Origin: Manis javanica
Taxonomy: Eukaryota; Chordata; Mammalia; Pholidota; Manidae
DNA: 64,000 nucleotides
Reading direction: 5' to 3'
Assembly (NCBI RefSeq): GCF_040802235.1
Contig: NC_133170.1
Span: 6,959,001-7,023,000 of the forward strand
Positions 44,085 to 55,538 of the stretch are shown here, piece after piece; position 1 is the stretch's first letter; the number at the start of each line of letters is the position of its first letter. The position numbers and the translations under genes were made by a program. The notes below the pieces were generated by a model, which ran no database searches, was not told where the DNA came from, and was given only the letters and a program-made list of their open reading frames with translations.

Positions 44085-44850
44085 TAGAGAATAGGAAATA
44101 GAATGCATATAATTAATACAAAATTACAAGACCCAAAAATAAAACTAGATCTCCCTCCTGCCCCACTCCACCACTATCTGGTACCCTCTCAGAAGGCAAC
44201 CACTGTTACCAGTTTCTTATCTTTCCAGGGATATTACACCTGTACTGAAAGCAAATATGTATTTTATACACATACATACTGCCAATCTGAAAATAAAGAG
44301 CCACAACGAGAGGTAAAACAAACATTTACTTGGATTAAAGAACTGCAATTTGGGAGCACAGATTCAGTTAGCAACCCCAACAGCGGTCCCAGTTGTAGGA
44401 TGAAAGCAGGGGTTTTTATAAGGAAAAGGAAGGGGGCAATATGTGAGCTGCAGAGAAGAAAAAACAGTTTTTCTGTGGGTATTAACAAGCTTTCTACTCT
44501 GAGTTATACTTTAAACGCTGATCTTCTCTTCAGAGAGCCCTTAATTATCAGTTTTGTGATCAGTATGTCCCTTCTGCTGACTTCTCAAACAGTTGCTTAA
44601 AACAATTCCGGTTTTGCTCAGTCCAAAGGTTTTGGCCCAGTTCAAAGGCAGGTAAGACAGTTTCTCTCCAGTGGCCACTCTGACTATATTTTAAAATGAC
44701 TATCTTGTTGACTTTTCACAGTACATATGCAGGTATACACATCCATTTTTTTACATAAATAGTGGTATAGCATACACATTCTTCTTCACATTGTTTTCCA
44801 TTTACATCATACAGAAGATCCTGGCAACCTGGAGCATGTAGTGGATCCAA
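44085..44850 (-). mobile_element. Old LINE-1 end split by an unidentified ~400-bp insert
   Basis: Left part (44085-44282) reads GAAGGCAACCACTGTTACCA and CTTTCCAGGGATATTACACC. The right part (from about 44700) continues with GTACATATGCAGGTATACAC and TGGTATAGCATACACATTC, both antisense L1. The insert at about 44285-44695 begins GAAAATAAAGAGCCACAACG and may be an LTR on the - strand, but I could not identify it. Confidence 0.5.
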
Positions 44851-44949
44851 TCAGTTCCTAGCCAACCCTAGGAGGCCATGAAGGAGCTCTGTAAGCTGCC
44901 ACAGTCAAGAGTATGTCGGGAACTCTAAATCTTTATTTTTATCCGTGGT

Positions 44950-45145
44950 TGTCAGTTGAGCCCCTGTGATGTACTAAATACTACATTAGGTACTTATAAT
45001 ACAATAGCCCTTTGAGGTGAGGTTTATTAAGTTTTGTTACTATTTTATGGATGAGGAAATTAAAGCTCAGAGAACTTTACTAGCCCAAAATCCCAACTAG
45101 AAAGTGACAGAGTTGCCGGACTCCAAAACCCACATTCTCTGTACA
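44950..45145 (-). repeat. MIR SINE
   Basis: Antisense MIR: GTTACTATTTTATGGATGAG, GAAATTAAAGCTCAGAGAAC, AACTAGAAAGTGACAGAGTT and GCCGGACTCCAAAACCCAC. It lies where the ETFBKMT 3' UTR may extend. Candidate - strand poly-A signals are TTTATT on + at 45023-45028 and 44932-44937, and TTTAAT at 45186-45191. Confidence 0.8.
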
Positions 45146-45553
45146 ATACTAACTGCATCTTTGATCTTTACAAAAAAATATATTTTTTAATACACTATTC
45201 TTCTATATTTTGTATAATCCAAAGGTACATCAGATAATCATTCATAACTACAGAAACAGATTCTGCTACAAAATCTAATTCCCTTCCACAACTTAAATTA
45301 CATGGTGCTGCCATTCAGTATTGTCTTCTAAAATTATATTCTCATAGCAGTAAAACTAGGGGAAAAAATTGCCAGTAGAGGTATGTATGTTTGGCTCAAT
45401 ACAACTAGTTACATGACAAAGGCTGAAAAGACTTTAAACCTTCGTATTTTGGAAATGAGATACACATTTAACAGAAATTGCATTCTTTATAAAAGTGGAG
45501 AGTCTTTTCACTTTATATCCAAACAAAGCTGTATCCATACTCGGAAGCACAAT

Positions 45554-45897
45554 TCAAGGCTGAAAATCCCACACGGTGCTTGTTGTCAGTCCATTGTTTT
45601 CCTGCCTCGTCGTTTCTGGAAGTGAATATTCCACTACTTTGTGCAGTTGATGCCGAATGCTGTGTCCACTGAACTGGGGTCGCCCAGGGTCACCAATCAG
45701 TACTCGAGTTCTGTGAGCCCGAAAGCAATTCTTCAGCCATTGATGAAGACTATCTGCAAGGCGTTCATCATAAAACATATCTCCAAGCACAACAAGGTCC
45801 CACCTATCTTGTTCCAAATCCAGAATGTTTTTGGTTAAAATGGGAAAAGGATTCAGTTGGTTCAATTCACAATTTAGTGTGATAGCCATTCCTGCAA
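45554..45897 (-). CDS. ETFBKMT: ETFBKMT coding exon 3 (terminal)
   Basis: Acceptor CTTTTTAAAG ends at 45898. The exon begins by completing Ile153 and reads [20 protein letters not shown] onward, through [18 protein letters not shown] and [15 protein letters not shown], to STVWDFQP and a stop at 45554-45556. The pyrimidine tract before the acceptor is short. Confidence 0.96.
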
Positions 45898-48800
45898 CTT
45901 TAAAAAGCACATAATGAACTGGTATATGCTAGGCTGTCATATTTTTATTCACTTTGAGATATAGTTAATATATAATATTTTATTGGTTTCATGTATACAT
46001 TAAATGCTTACCACAATAAGTGTAGTTACCATTTGTCACCATACAAGGATATATTATTGACTATATTCCCTATGCTGTAATTTCATCCCTGTGACTAATT
46101 TATTTTGTAAATGGAAGTTTGTACTTCACCCATCCCTTCCATTCCCCTCCCTTATGATAGCCCAGGTTTGTTCTCTGCTTGCGTTTTGTTTATTCATTTG
46201 TTTTGTATTTTAGATTCCACATTTAAGAGAAATCATATGGCATTTGTCTTTCTATTTGACTTATTTCACTTAGCATAATACGCTTTAAGTCCATCCATGT
46301 TGTCCCAAATGACAACATTTCATTCTTTTTTTATAGCTGAGTAATAACATATGTAGCACCTCTTCTTTATCCATTCATCTGTTAATGGACACAGGTTGCT
46401 GCCATATCTTGGATGTTGTAAATAATGCTGCAATAAATACAGGAGTGTATATTTCTTTTCAAATTAGTGGTTTTGTATTCTTTGGGTAAATTCCCATAAT
46501 TGGTATTACTGGGTCATATGGCATTTCTATTTTTAGTTTTTGAGAAACCTCCATACTGCTTTCCATAGTGGCTACACCAATTTACATTCCTACCAACTGT
46601 GTACAAGGGTTCCCTTTATTCTACCTCCTCACCAACACTTACTATCTTGCTGTTATTAGGTATTCTGACAGGTGTAAGGTGAATCTCATTGTGATTCTGA
46701 TTTGCATTTCCCTGATGATTAGTGAGGTTGAGCATTTTTTCATGTGTTGGCCATCTGTATGCCTTCTTTGGAGGAATGTCTGCCTATTCATGTTCTCTGC
46801 CCATTTTTAAATAGGATTTCTCTTTTTTTTGGTGTTGAGTTGTACAAGTTTTTCATATATTTTTGGATATTAGTTCTTCAGCAGATATATCACTTGCAAA
46901 TATTTTCTCCCATTCAGCAGGTCATCTTTTTGTTTTATTGATGTTTTCCTATGCTAGTGTTTTTTTTTTATTAAGGTATCATTGATATATATTCTTATGA
47001 AGGTTTCACATGAAAAACATTGTGGTTACTACATTCACCCATATTATCAAGTCCCCCCATACTCCATTGCAGTCACTATCCATCAGTGTAGTAAGATTAT
47101 ACTAGGGTGTTTTAATCACTTTTGATTAATTTAAGTAATTTAGAAAATCTCCTAACTATATATATTTTTTCCTTTCTGTTGAAAGTTGTTTTTTTTTTTG
47201 TAAAGAAACCGAAGGTCAATGTAAGCTCTCTACTGCAGTTTTCAAATATATAGATGGATATCCTGAAAACAAAACAACTAGGACAAAATACCAAGAAATG
47301 TTGCAGTTTTAAGGAATATTTGATCTTAATAACCGAAAGATTTGGTTTGGTACAGTCGTACAGGAGACAGGGAAACAGCTTGGGCAAGGTGTCAAGTCAG
47401 AACTGAGACCCCTGTGTACAATAAGGATCTTCAAGGGCTAGATGCTCAGTGAAAGGGAAGAACATAAGAAATCAGATAAAATAAATGCTTACCTGTCTTG
47501 GGTTCTAATTAGCATAAAATATTTCTTAAAAGCACAGACCTATCCTCCCTTGGGTTCTAGATCAAATAAACACGACCTATATACTTCAGGAAATCCCTGG
47601 CCCAGAAATTAACAGTAAGTGCTCCCAGGATGGTATCCCGTCAGGGTATCTGACAGACACAAATACAAATCGTCTTGGGAAAAGTACACCATCAATTCAA
47701 GCCTTACAGATTCCCACCCGTCACACTGAACTTAAGTTCATAATATCCCATTACAAGATACACATGGAAATAAGCTATCACACTGAAGCAGCCATAGATA
47801 TTTATTCTGGAAGAAAAAAAATGATAACCTTTAGGTATTTTAAAATATGAAATACTTACTGGGGTCGATATCATTGGCCAAGATCTCTGATGCCCCACTC
47901 ATCTTAGCCGCGATAGCTGTCGCTCCGCATCCGCTCCCAAGATCTAACACAGATTTTCCTCTGACAATATCAGGATTATCCAAAAAGTACCTAACATAGA
48001 AAGAAAGGGAAAAACACTGAGATGGGAGAAGGTCAGTAAGAGGTTATCCCAAAAAAAAAGATATCTTGGAGTTGACTAGACAAAGAAAGAGTGGAATTAG
48101 CAGAACTTAGTCCAACCTTGGCAAGGCTGGCCTGATGAGAATGAACAATATGTCTCTCGAGAATTGGATGGAAGTGGCAGAGAGAGGATCTAGTCATTTC
48201 ATCTTTCTCTTCAGCAGGTGTGAAAAGCAGTTTCACGTAAGTGACTCATCGCACTCTCCAAGTGAACTTTTTAAAAGTATTGAGCCCTTGCTAAGACCCA
48301 GGAACTACCGAACTACCAGACTGACAACGTGCTGTTAATAATCAGGAGTGGTGAGCCAGACCCAAATTCGCTGTTTCCTTTTGATTGTTCATCACAACGT
48401 GGTTTTACTTACTGCTTGAATTGTCTGATAATGACCTCTGGTAAGGTACAAAGTAAACTTCAACCAAAGAATGTGGACCCAGGCTAAGCAGTTATCAAGT
48501 AAATGATGATGGATGGGGAAATACTGAAATAATAAATGTCTGGGAATGTAAGCCAGTTCAACAACTGTGGGAAGCAACATGGAGGTTCCTCAAAAACCTA
48601 AAAATAGAAATACCATTGACCCAGGAATCCCAGTCCTAGGAATTTACCCAAAGAATACAACTTCTCAGATTCAAAAAGACATATGCATCCCTATGTTTAT
48701 TGCAGCGCTTTTTACAATAGCCAAGATAGTGAAGCAACCTAAGTGTCCATCAGTAGATGAATGGATAAAGAAGATGTGGTACAGATACACAATGGAATAT

Positions 48801-51001
48801 TATTCAGCCATAAGAAAGAAACAAATCCTACCATTTGCAACAACATGGATGGAGCTGGAGGACATTATGCTCAGTGAAATAAGCCAGGTGGAGAAAGACA
48901 AATGCCAAATGATTTCCCTCATTTGTGGAGTATAACTGAAGCAAAACTGAAGGAACAAAATGGCAGCAGACTCAGAGACTCCAAGAATAAACTAGTGGTT
49001 ACCAAAGGGGAGGGGGTGGGGGAGGTGGGTGAGGAGGGAGGGAGAAGGGGATTGAGTGGTACTATGTTTAGTGCACATGGTGTAGGGGATCACGGGGAGA
49101 ACAGTGTAGCACAGAGAAGGCACATAGTGAATCTGTGGCATCTTACTGCCCTGATGTACAATGACTGTACTGGGGTGTGGATGGGGACTTGATAATATGG
49201 GTAAATGTAGTAACCACATTGTTTTTTCATGTGAAACCTTCATAAGAGTGTATATCAATCATACCTTAATAAAAAAATTTTTTTTAATGCTTAACACGGT
49301 ATATTTTATGGTATGGACATTTTACCATAATTTAAAAAATGTAATTATTAAAAAAGTAATAAAGATCAACCGACACTTGACCTCAGTACTGGAACAATAA
49401 AGAAGAACAGGGGCCTATGGCAAAGTAGGGGTGTACGTGGCCTATCTAAAGGGAGAGCTGTTACCCAGCTAATTGCAATTTTGTGCAGCTAATTGTTGCC
49501 ACACAGAAGTCCTGCATCATCAGATATTCCTGTTTTTCAAATCAACACAGGTTTTTACTTGAAACATCTTAAGTTTTAAATGTTGGCAGGTGATTTTAAA
49601 AATCTACAAGTATAGACCAAACTAAACACATTTATGGGTCACTGGTTAATGACCTCTGATTCAAATCTCTTAAGAAATCTGACTGTATTTATATTTGAAG
49701 TTGATAAACAATCGCGTTAATAGACATAATTTAAAATTCAGTATTTTTTAAGTTATGACACCAGTTAATAAAGCTTGAATGTTTGGCAGCACAACCACCA
49801 GAAAATTGGAATTGTTGGGAATCTCCAAAATGCTCTATGTTCACATTTATTTATTTTGCACTTAAAACTACATGCATTAAATCGGTTAGGCCATACCGTT
49901 CCTGTGAAACAATGATTAGTCCTTCTCCTTTTTGTTGCACAGCTCCATAACCTCAAGGCACAGACAAACGGCTTACTAAGCCAAGAGCAAGGACCGGGTG
50001 GATGTGCTGGAAGCTCTTGGCCTTATCTCAGCAGCTGTGCTTTAACACAAGGCACAGCATGAACGGGTGAGAAATATCGTCACGAAGGCCACTGCAGTGT
50101 GGGAGCTGGAAGGGGGACCACAGAGAGGCAGATGCCAGCCCAGAGCTCGCCTGAGTGGTCAGGAAGCCACTAGGGAGGAGGGAATCCTCGGGAGGTGCTC
50201 GCACCCCCAGCCCTTGTTCTCCAGGAGACGGAGGTGAGGACGGAAGGAGTGTGCGGCGCGAGGAGCAGCATCTCCAGGACTAAACCAGGAGAGCTGAAGG
50301 GCTAGGGCATTAGGTCCACCTAGGAACTTGGCGCTGGCCATACGTTATGAACCACGAATCCAGAAAAGTGTGAGACTTCGGGTCATTTATCATTTCTGGA
50401 TAAATGATCTAGAATTCTCATTACCAGGCCTTGGCGGGTAACCCTCAGATTTCTCTTGGAGAGAACTTTACTGGGGGAAATACCCTGGTAAGCTTGGAGT
50501 AGAAGGTAAAACGATGCAGCAAAACAACCAGAACCTGGTCTAAATTAAGAAAAAAGGCATTTTGAGTCTTGCTCTGGTTTGTCATGAGGAGCAGGGAAAA
50601 TGTGGAGTTGGAAGGGACTGAAAAAAGAAAGATCTGTAGCAGTCTTAAAGGTTCCCACTTCAATTACGGCTGTACCTGGACAGGGCTTGGCCTCCAGGCC
50701 AGTAGATTGCCCAGTAAGGATCACCGTGGGGCCACCGGTCAGCTCTTTCCCACCAGAACTTGCATCTAGGGGTCAAAAGCCGCAACTGGATTTCAGGGGT
50801 GAGGCTGCCACTTCTGGTGACTTCGGTGTTTGCTTCCAGAAAAGCTTTCATCTCGGGGTCCAGAAAGCTTTCAGTTCCTCTCCAGGGGCAGTGGCCCCAG
50901 GAAAACAAGGGAGGACTGCAGCGTCCTGCAGCTTTCGGAAAGACACCCCAGCGGTTCGTGGCCAACAGTGCAAATGCTCTCCAGCCTGGGCTCCAAGCCA
51001 T
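45554..51001 (-). CDS. ETFBKMT: ETFBKMT (METTL20), ETF-beta lysine methyltransferase (three coding exons)
   Basis: The coding sequence joins 51001-50676, 47990-47860 and 45897-45554 on the - strand. It totals 801 nt and gives 266 residues plus a stop. This mitochondrial matrix enzyme uses S-adenosylmethionine to trimethylate Lys200 and Lys203 (human numbering) of the electron transfer flavoprotein beta subunit, which tunes electron flow from acyl-CoA dehydrogenases. Visible motifs: a basic/hydrophobic N-terminus suited to mitochondrial import; [10 protein letters not shown]; class I methyltransferase motif [15 protein letters not shown] (residues 123-136); acidic loop NDIDP (148-152); and the D-x-x-F/Y motif of this methyltransferase group as DMFY (192-195) in LGDMFYDE. 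The end is STVWDFQP. Human is 262 residues as I recall it; the extra four fall in the N-terminal presequence. No stops or frameshifts. The gene converges on AMN1, 4.2 kb away. Confidence 0.96.
45940..46955 (-). mobile_element. LINE-1 (L1MA/L1MB-like) 3' portion
   Basis: A continuous antisense L1 3' UTR and ORF2 end lies in ETFBKMT intron 2. Words include GAGATATAGTTAATATATAA, CACTTAGCATAATACGCTTT, TTTATCCATTCATCTGTTAA, GAAACCTCCATACTGCTTTC and ATATTTTCTCCCATTCAGCA. Confidence 0.85.
46961..47097 (-). mobile_element. Very short 5'-truncated young LINE-1
   Basis: About 135 bp of the same young L1 3' end as at 23.4 kb (TTAAGGTATCATTGATATAT, GTTTCACATGAAAAACATTG). It has a T-run at its left end and near-matching flanks TATGCTAGTGTTT and TATACTAGGGTGTTT, an insertion duplication with a few changes. 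It inserted at the right edge of the older L1. Confidence 0.8.
47110..47855. other. ETFBKMT: ETFBKMT intron 2, unassigned part
   Basis: No repeat family or gene recognised. It ends at the exon 2 donor. Confidence 0.5.
47860..47990 (-). CDS. ETFBKMT: ETFBKMT coding exon 2
   Basis: Acceptor TATGTTAG before 47990 and donor GTAAGT after 47860. The 131 nt encode residues 109-152 plus one base, holding the SAM-binding motif I (DLGSGCGA) and NDIDP. It is too short to show as a long open frame and was found by reading the - strand between the flanking exons. Confidence 0.95.
48541..49286 (+). mobile_element. 5'-truncated young LINE-1
   Basis: The + oriented member of the young L1 family: TGGGAATGTAAGCCAG at the start, then an ORF2 C-terminal part. 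The open frame from 48567 includes [19 protein letters not shown] and [23 protein letters not shown]-rich 3' UTR follows, and the end is ATCATACCTTAATAAAAAAA. It lies in ETFBKMT intron 1 of the coding region. Confidence 0.88.
49290..50670. other. ETFBKMT: Intron between ETFBKMT coding exons 1 and 2, right part
   Basis: AT-rich to about 49.95 kb, then a GC-richer 400-bp block (about 49950-50350, with GTGCGGCGCGAGGAGCAG). The block may be regulatory or an old insertion. Nothing is recognised with certainty. Confidence 0.4.
50676..51001 (-). CDS. ETFBKMT: ETFBKMT coding exon 1
   Basis: ATG at 51001-50999 (MAWSPGWRA onward, matching the human MALSLGWKA start) down to the donor AG|GTACAG at 50676/50675. 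It encodes residues 1-108 plus two bases of Arg109. This is the first in-frame ATG, since the codons just upstream are non-ATG. The Kozak -3 base is C and +4 is G, so initiation context is moderate. Confidence 0.94.
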
Positions 51002-52608
51002 CAGTCCTCTTCCAGGCCACAGGTCTGTCAACGCTGCTGTGGATGAGAACTGCTCCTCGTGTGGAAAAAATAAGGGTCTGCTGCCAACGTGATCTCAACT
51101 GGAATCTCTGGATCTCTAAAACCAGAAGTAATACTAAAAATCCCAAGACTCACTGACACTTCCAAATCCTATCACATAGTAAGAAAATATTAGAGGCAGA
51201 TGCTTTCAAGAGCAAGTTCATTTTAGATGAGCGTTCATGCATCAATTTAGGAAGAGCCAGTCTTTTAAAAGGAAGCCTCTTCACAATGGAATCCTTTCAA
51301 TAACTTAGAACAACAAATATACAAGCTTTTGATTTTGAGATAAATCCTCAGGAAGATGCCTATTACATAAAATAAGGTATACTTTTAATGTTCTTTCATA
51401 CATTTAACAACTCACTTATCTTCAAGCAGGCACTGTGCTTGTCAACTATGAACAAAAAAGTGTCCATGTTCAGGAAGCTTAGATTCTAGTACTGGGATAG
51501 AGCAATTAACAGGGCAAATAGTTCTTGCCTTTATGAAGTGTAGCTAAGAGTTGTGGAAGTTGACAAACTGTAATTGTTCACAGGCAGATGTATCAAATTA
51601 TACTGAGTACACTCTATTTCAATAGATTGTCGTAGCATAGCTCAGTGTACTTAAGATTCAGATTTTAAAAAAACTTCATGAATGTAATTGCAATAAGAGT
51701 ATCAACTCCCAAATCTTTTTGTAAATCTGATGATTCTTTACCAAGCGTGAGTTGAAAAGCCTTGTTCCAATTTAAAAAACACCTTGATAAGAATAAGTAG
51801 GAATGAGCAACAGCAGTTTAACCACAAATTATACACCCAGTGGTTTGGGATCTCTGATCTGTTCTGCATAAATGTTGTAAATTGTCTTATATCCACCACC
51901 TAAGTATTTGGAGTAGAGGATCCAAATTCAGCGGCCTACCAGGGGCCAGAATGGTGATGAATGAATGATAAATGGTAAATGAGTGATCAAGTTATGGAAT
52001 AACAGAGAGGCTGTGGCAAACTGGAGGCTTTTAAACAATCCTACGGGGTCAGCAAACTGCGGTCAGGCAGGAGGAACACGTGGCCAGATCTTCCAATTTC
52101 TCAGGAAAATCCAGATACTTACACATTAAACTCCCACCTTTAAAAGCTGGCCATTTTAACTACAATATTAAAACACAAGGCAGGCCAAAATGCTGTCAGG
52201 CCACCAGTGTGTGAACTCGGGGTAGATTACTCAATGTCAGTGATCCCACATTTATGCCCTTAGAACCAGAGTCCTGCCTGACTCACTGCACTAATCCTGT
52301 TAGCAAGTGATGGGTCAGCCCTTGAGCCGCGCAAGCCGAAGGTTTAAAAACAAAAGCGGAGCAAATACGAGGTGACTTTGCTCTGGGACGCCGGGTCCCA
52401 AAACCCGGCGCTCCCCTCCCGCCCCAGCGCCCATGAAGCATCGGTATGAATAGGTGACTTTTGAGGGAGACGCCTGGGGCACGTATTAACTGGTAAGGAG
52501 GTAAAGGTTAAAGAGGGTAAATTCCGCAAGTGTGTGTGACCCTGTGACTTCCCTGCAAGGAGGACAGGGGCCGCTCCTGAGGCAGACACAGTCCTCGCCG
52601 CGCCTTAC
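51002..52608 (-). other. ETFBKMT: ETFBKMT 5' UTR part and first intron
   Basis: The acceptor of the start-codon exon is probably within 51035-51056 on the - strand. Candidates are TTTTTTCCACACGAG ending at 51056 and TCATCCACAG ending at 51037. L2-like words (CAGGCACTGTGCTTGTCAAC) occur at 51427-51480. The rest is unassigned intron. Confidence 0.5.
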
Positions 52609-52830
52609 CTGGCTTGGCTAACACTCCCAGGAAGCTGTGCACCTGCCGCCGCGCCTATTCGCGCGGGGACGCGGCTGCGCAGAGGGATGGCCACGCCCCT
52701 CCCTCCGCGCTCCTGCCCCGCCCCGTTCCCAGCAGCGCTTTCGCTCCCGGGTCCTGCGCCGCCTTAAAGGAGCAGGCCGTGCGAAACCCGACGGCGCGCG
52801 CAGCCCGCTCAGGAAATCAGGGAACGTCCA
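52560..52830 (-). promoter_or_regulatory. ETFBKMT: ETFBKMT CpG-island promoter and non-coding exon 1
   Basis: A short CpG-rich block precedes ETFBKMT. On the - strand a strong donor, AAGCCAG|GTAAGG, lies with its exon end at 52609, so a non-coding first exon probably ends there. Upstream on the - strand are an Sp1 box (GCCCCGCCCC on + at 52715-52724), a CCACGCCCC element and an E2F-like TTCGCGCGGG (52658-52667). A transcription start between 52650 and 52760 is inferred. The island could fire in both directions. Confidence 0.7.
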
Positions 52831-54100
52831 ATTCAGATTTCTGAAAACCCGTTCTGAAATTGTGAAGCATCTGCTTTGTGCCAGTCACACCTCTAGGCAC
52901 TGGGTATAGAGTGGTGAGCAAAACAGACACAGTTTACGGTCAACTGAGATTAAATCATAATGTAGGTATGTCTCCCTTTTATAATAATTTTCATAAATGT
53001 GCCATCTTAATCCACTTGCAACCTGTATACTCCAGTTCTGGACCCATAGATCCATCTTCCAACCCCTCAACACATTCCAACATTAACTCGCCATCTCACC
53101 GAACAACACTTAAAACCTGCTAATGGGATGTCAACGGGGGAAAAAAATGGACCCAGACTATGAAATCGGCAAACCATGTTTCTGCACCCTAATTTGCAGG
53201 TTGAGAAATGAACTGGCTATTTAAAATTAGAGTTTATCTCTTGGGTTCTCTGATTCTGTTTGGTTGCCCATTTTTGCTGGAATCTCTAGGAGCTGCTGCA
53301 GGGGACTAAAACGTTTATTCCAATTAACAGCAACGGAACAGCTAAAAGTGCATCCTTACCATTTGCCTCTGAGATAGATGGCTGTATTTATTTCAGACTG
53401 ATAGGCTACACACCTGGCACTGCAGAGTATTCTGCTCTAGAATTCCTCTATTATAACAGGAAAAGCTTGGCATCTCTGCCTCCATACTGCAGCTGTCTCC
53501 TTTGCTGCCTTAACGTTTGGGCCAACAGGAGGGGAGGGAAAAAAAGGGTGGGGAGAAGGGCTTCTGCTCAGCCCTGCAGCCCTGCAGCCCTGCTCGTAGC
53601 CTTGTTGATCATCAAAAGGAATTTTGCTTACAGTTTGAGATTTCTGCAAAGAGCACCTGACCCGAAGCTTGCCTCCTCCAGGAGATAGGGAAACATGTAT
53701 GAAAATAATGACTGCCTTGTCGAAGAGTTTTAGGGACATCAGTGAGCAAAGCAAGGACACGGAGTTCTCAGCTCTCTTTGGACCCTCACTGGCGCCCTGA
53801 TGTCTGCAGCCTTCAAGTCTCTCCCCAACCTGCTCGTCCTCCTGCTCCCCCTCTTTCCCTAACATAAAAGAAGCTTGCAAACAACCGTTTAAAATGGGGC
53901 TTGAGGACAGGAATCTGCCACCTTCTCAGTCTGCTGGCTTCCTGAATAAAGCCGCTTTTCTTGCCCCAATACCTTGTCTCCCAACTTACTGGTGTGTCCT
54001 GCGATGAGTGGCATGAGCTTAGTTTAGACTCGGTAATACTGTAAGAACTAATACAGGTGTTTTTATGACTGCGAGTAAAACCATATCCATTAACTCCCTA
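52831..54100. other. Intergenic sequence with possible LTR end
   Basis: 52850-52930 has L2-like words (CTCTAGGCACTGGGTATAGA, GAGCAAAACAGACACAG). 53880-53990 looks like an LTR R-U5 (CTGAATAAAGCCGCTTTTCT). The remainder is unassigned. Confidence 0.4.
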
Positions 54101-54200
54101 GTTGCTTTTTTAAATATTAGCTGCTGATGTAAACCTTTGTTTTCTCTACTATAATTTCTTGTTTTCATACACTCTCTCATTCTCTTGCTAACAATAAACT
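54101..54200 (+). repeat. Dispersed repeat shared with 40.3 kb
   Basis: Bases 54116-54144 match 40312-40340 exactly over 29 nt (core GCTGCTGATGTAAACCTTTG). Looser similarity continues on both sides. Family unknown. Confidence 0.6.
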
Positions 54201-55015
54201 TTAATGCGTGTTCAAGATCAATTTGCCTAGGAATTGTTTGTAACCAGCGTCTGTGTTCTGTCCAGTGAATAGCAAGGCATTCCAATCCTGGCACTAGAAA
54301 CGGGGGGGAGGAAGCGAGTTCGACATTCTACAAAAGAGGGCTTCCGGTAAAAATCTGGGTTTGTCGCTGAAGATGACTTTACTAATATGAAGATACCTTA
54401 TCGAAGACTTGGAACTAGGCTGAAGGGACTGCTCCATGTCCTTTCCTCGCTTTAATAGTTTTTAAATTGATCCATTTCTTTCCATCCCTCCTGCTGTGGC
54501 CTTAGTTCAGCTTTATGATCATTTGCCCAAATTCCTGTAACTGGTCTCTCCCCAGTCCTGGCTTCCTCTATCTCATTCTCTACGGTGCAGTTTAAAACTG
54601 TTTTGTTTGTTTGTTTTTGCTGAAACTTACATTCTATGGTCCAAGAAAAATGCCTTACATTCCTGTAAGATAAGAGAAGCTGGATAAACCATGAAAAACA
54701 GAAAAGACTTTCTTTTCTACTGTTTGATTGTCGATCTGTTGTTATATTCTAATTGAAAGAAAGAACTGTCTGGCTTTTATCAGAACTGACCCAGAGGCAA
54801 CCGATTCATCACCTGTCTGATAACAATTGAGCTATCATCTGACCTTGTGATTTTTGCATTTATGTATCCTCCTACATTTTTGTTCATAGAGCCAGTTCTC
54901 TAATAATGGGAAACTCTTGCAAGTGGAAAATTTTATTCCATACTCAAATTTGTGTGTAAGGGTTCTTTTGGGGGGGGGGGAAATTATTCGATTTTATTTA
55001 TTAGCTGTATGACTT
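54201..55015. other. Unassigned intergenic sequence
   Basis: No gene or repeat family recognised. A G-run lies at about 54970-54980. Confidence 0.4.
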
Positions 55016-55019
55016 TCGG

Positions 55020-55510
55020 TCCATTATAAAATCTTCCTAATGAAGGGGATCACTATGGCACCCATTATGTGCCACTCTAGCATAGAAGTGATTTTGAACT
55101 GAAGGCATTTGAGTTCCTCACATCCCTTATCTGCTTAATGCAGAGCCCAAAAGAACTCAATTGTCATACAACCCCTACCTGAGAATACTTGAGAAGTGGA
55201 TACCACACCCAAACTAGACGGTTGTTCAAAACTATCATTATCTGCTATCTCTTTTCCTAAAGGACCATTTGTCTTTCCAAAAAGTCATTCCTCTAAGTGC
55301 CCTTTGTCTCCTGCCCCATCACCTAAGTTAGGTATGTAAGCACCAAATTCTAACACCCCTTTGAGCTGCTCCTTGCTTCTCCTACTTGTATGAATTGCAC
55401 CTGTAAACTATTTTTTTGCCTCCTGATTAATCTTTCTTTTGTCAGTTCAATTTGCAGTTCTCGACACTAATATGAGAAGGTAGAGGAAAGTCTTTCCTCC
55501 CTTATACTAA
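55020..55510 (+). repeat. ERV1-type LTR
   Basis: Has the order seen at 37.66 kb: ATGGCACCCATTATGTGCCA, GTGATTTTGAACTGAAGG, then a U3/R region. It ends GAGAAGGTAGAGGAAAGTCT and TTCCTCCCTTATA. The left boundary is not sharp. Confidence 0.6.
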
Positions 55511-55538
55511 GAATCAGTTTGTTTGTTTTCTAAGGTGG

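Noticed and set aside
48567-48935. 122-codon frame with clear protein similarity
   Set aside because: This is the C-terminal end of L1 ORF2 within a truncated element, not a host gene.
51002-51031. N-terminal extension of ETFBKMT (ten residues before MAWSPGWRA)
   Set aside because: The codon at 51031 is TTG, not ATG. The family start matches the ATG at 51001.
50600-51156. Long frames of up to 148 codons on the + strand opposite ETFBKMT exon 1
   Set aside because: Shadow frames antisense to a conserved coding exon; only the - strand frame matches a known protein and has correct splice sites.
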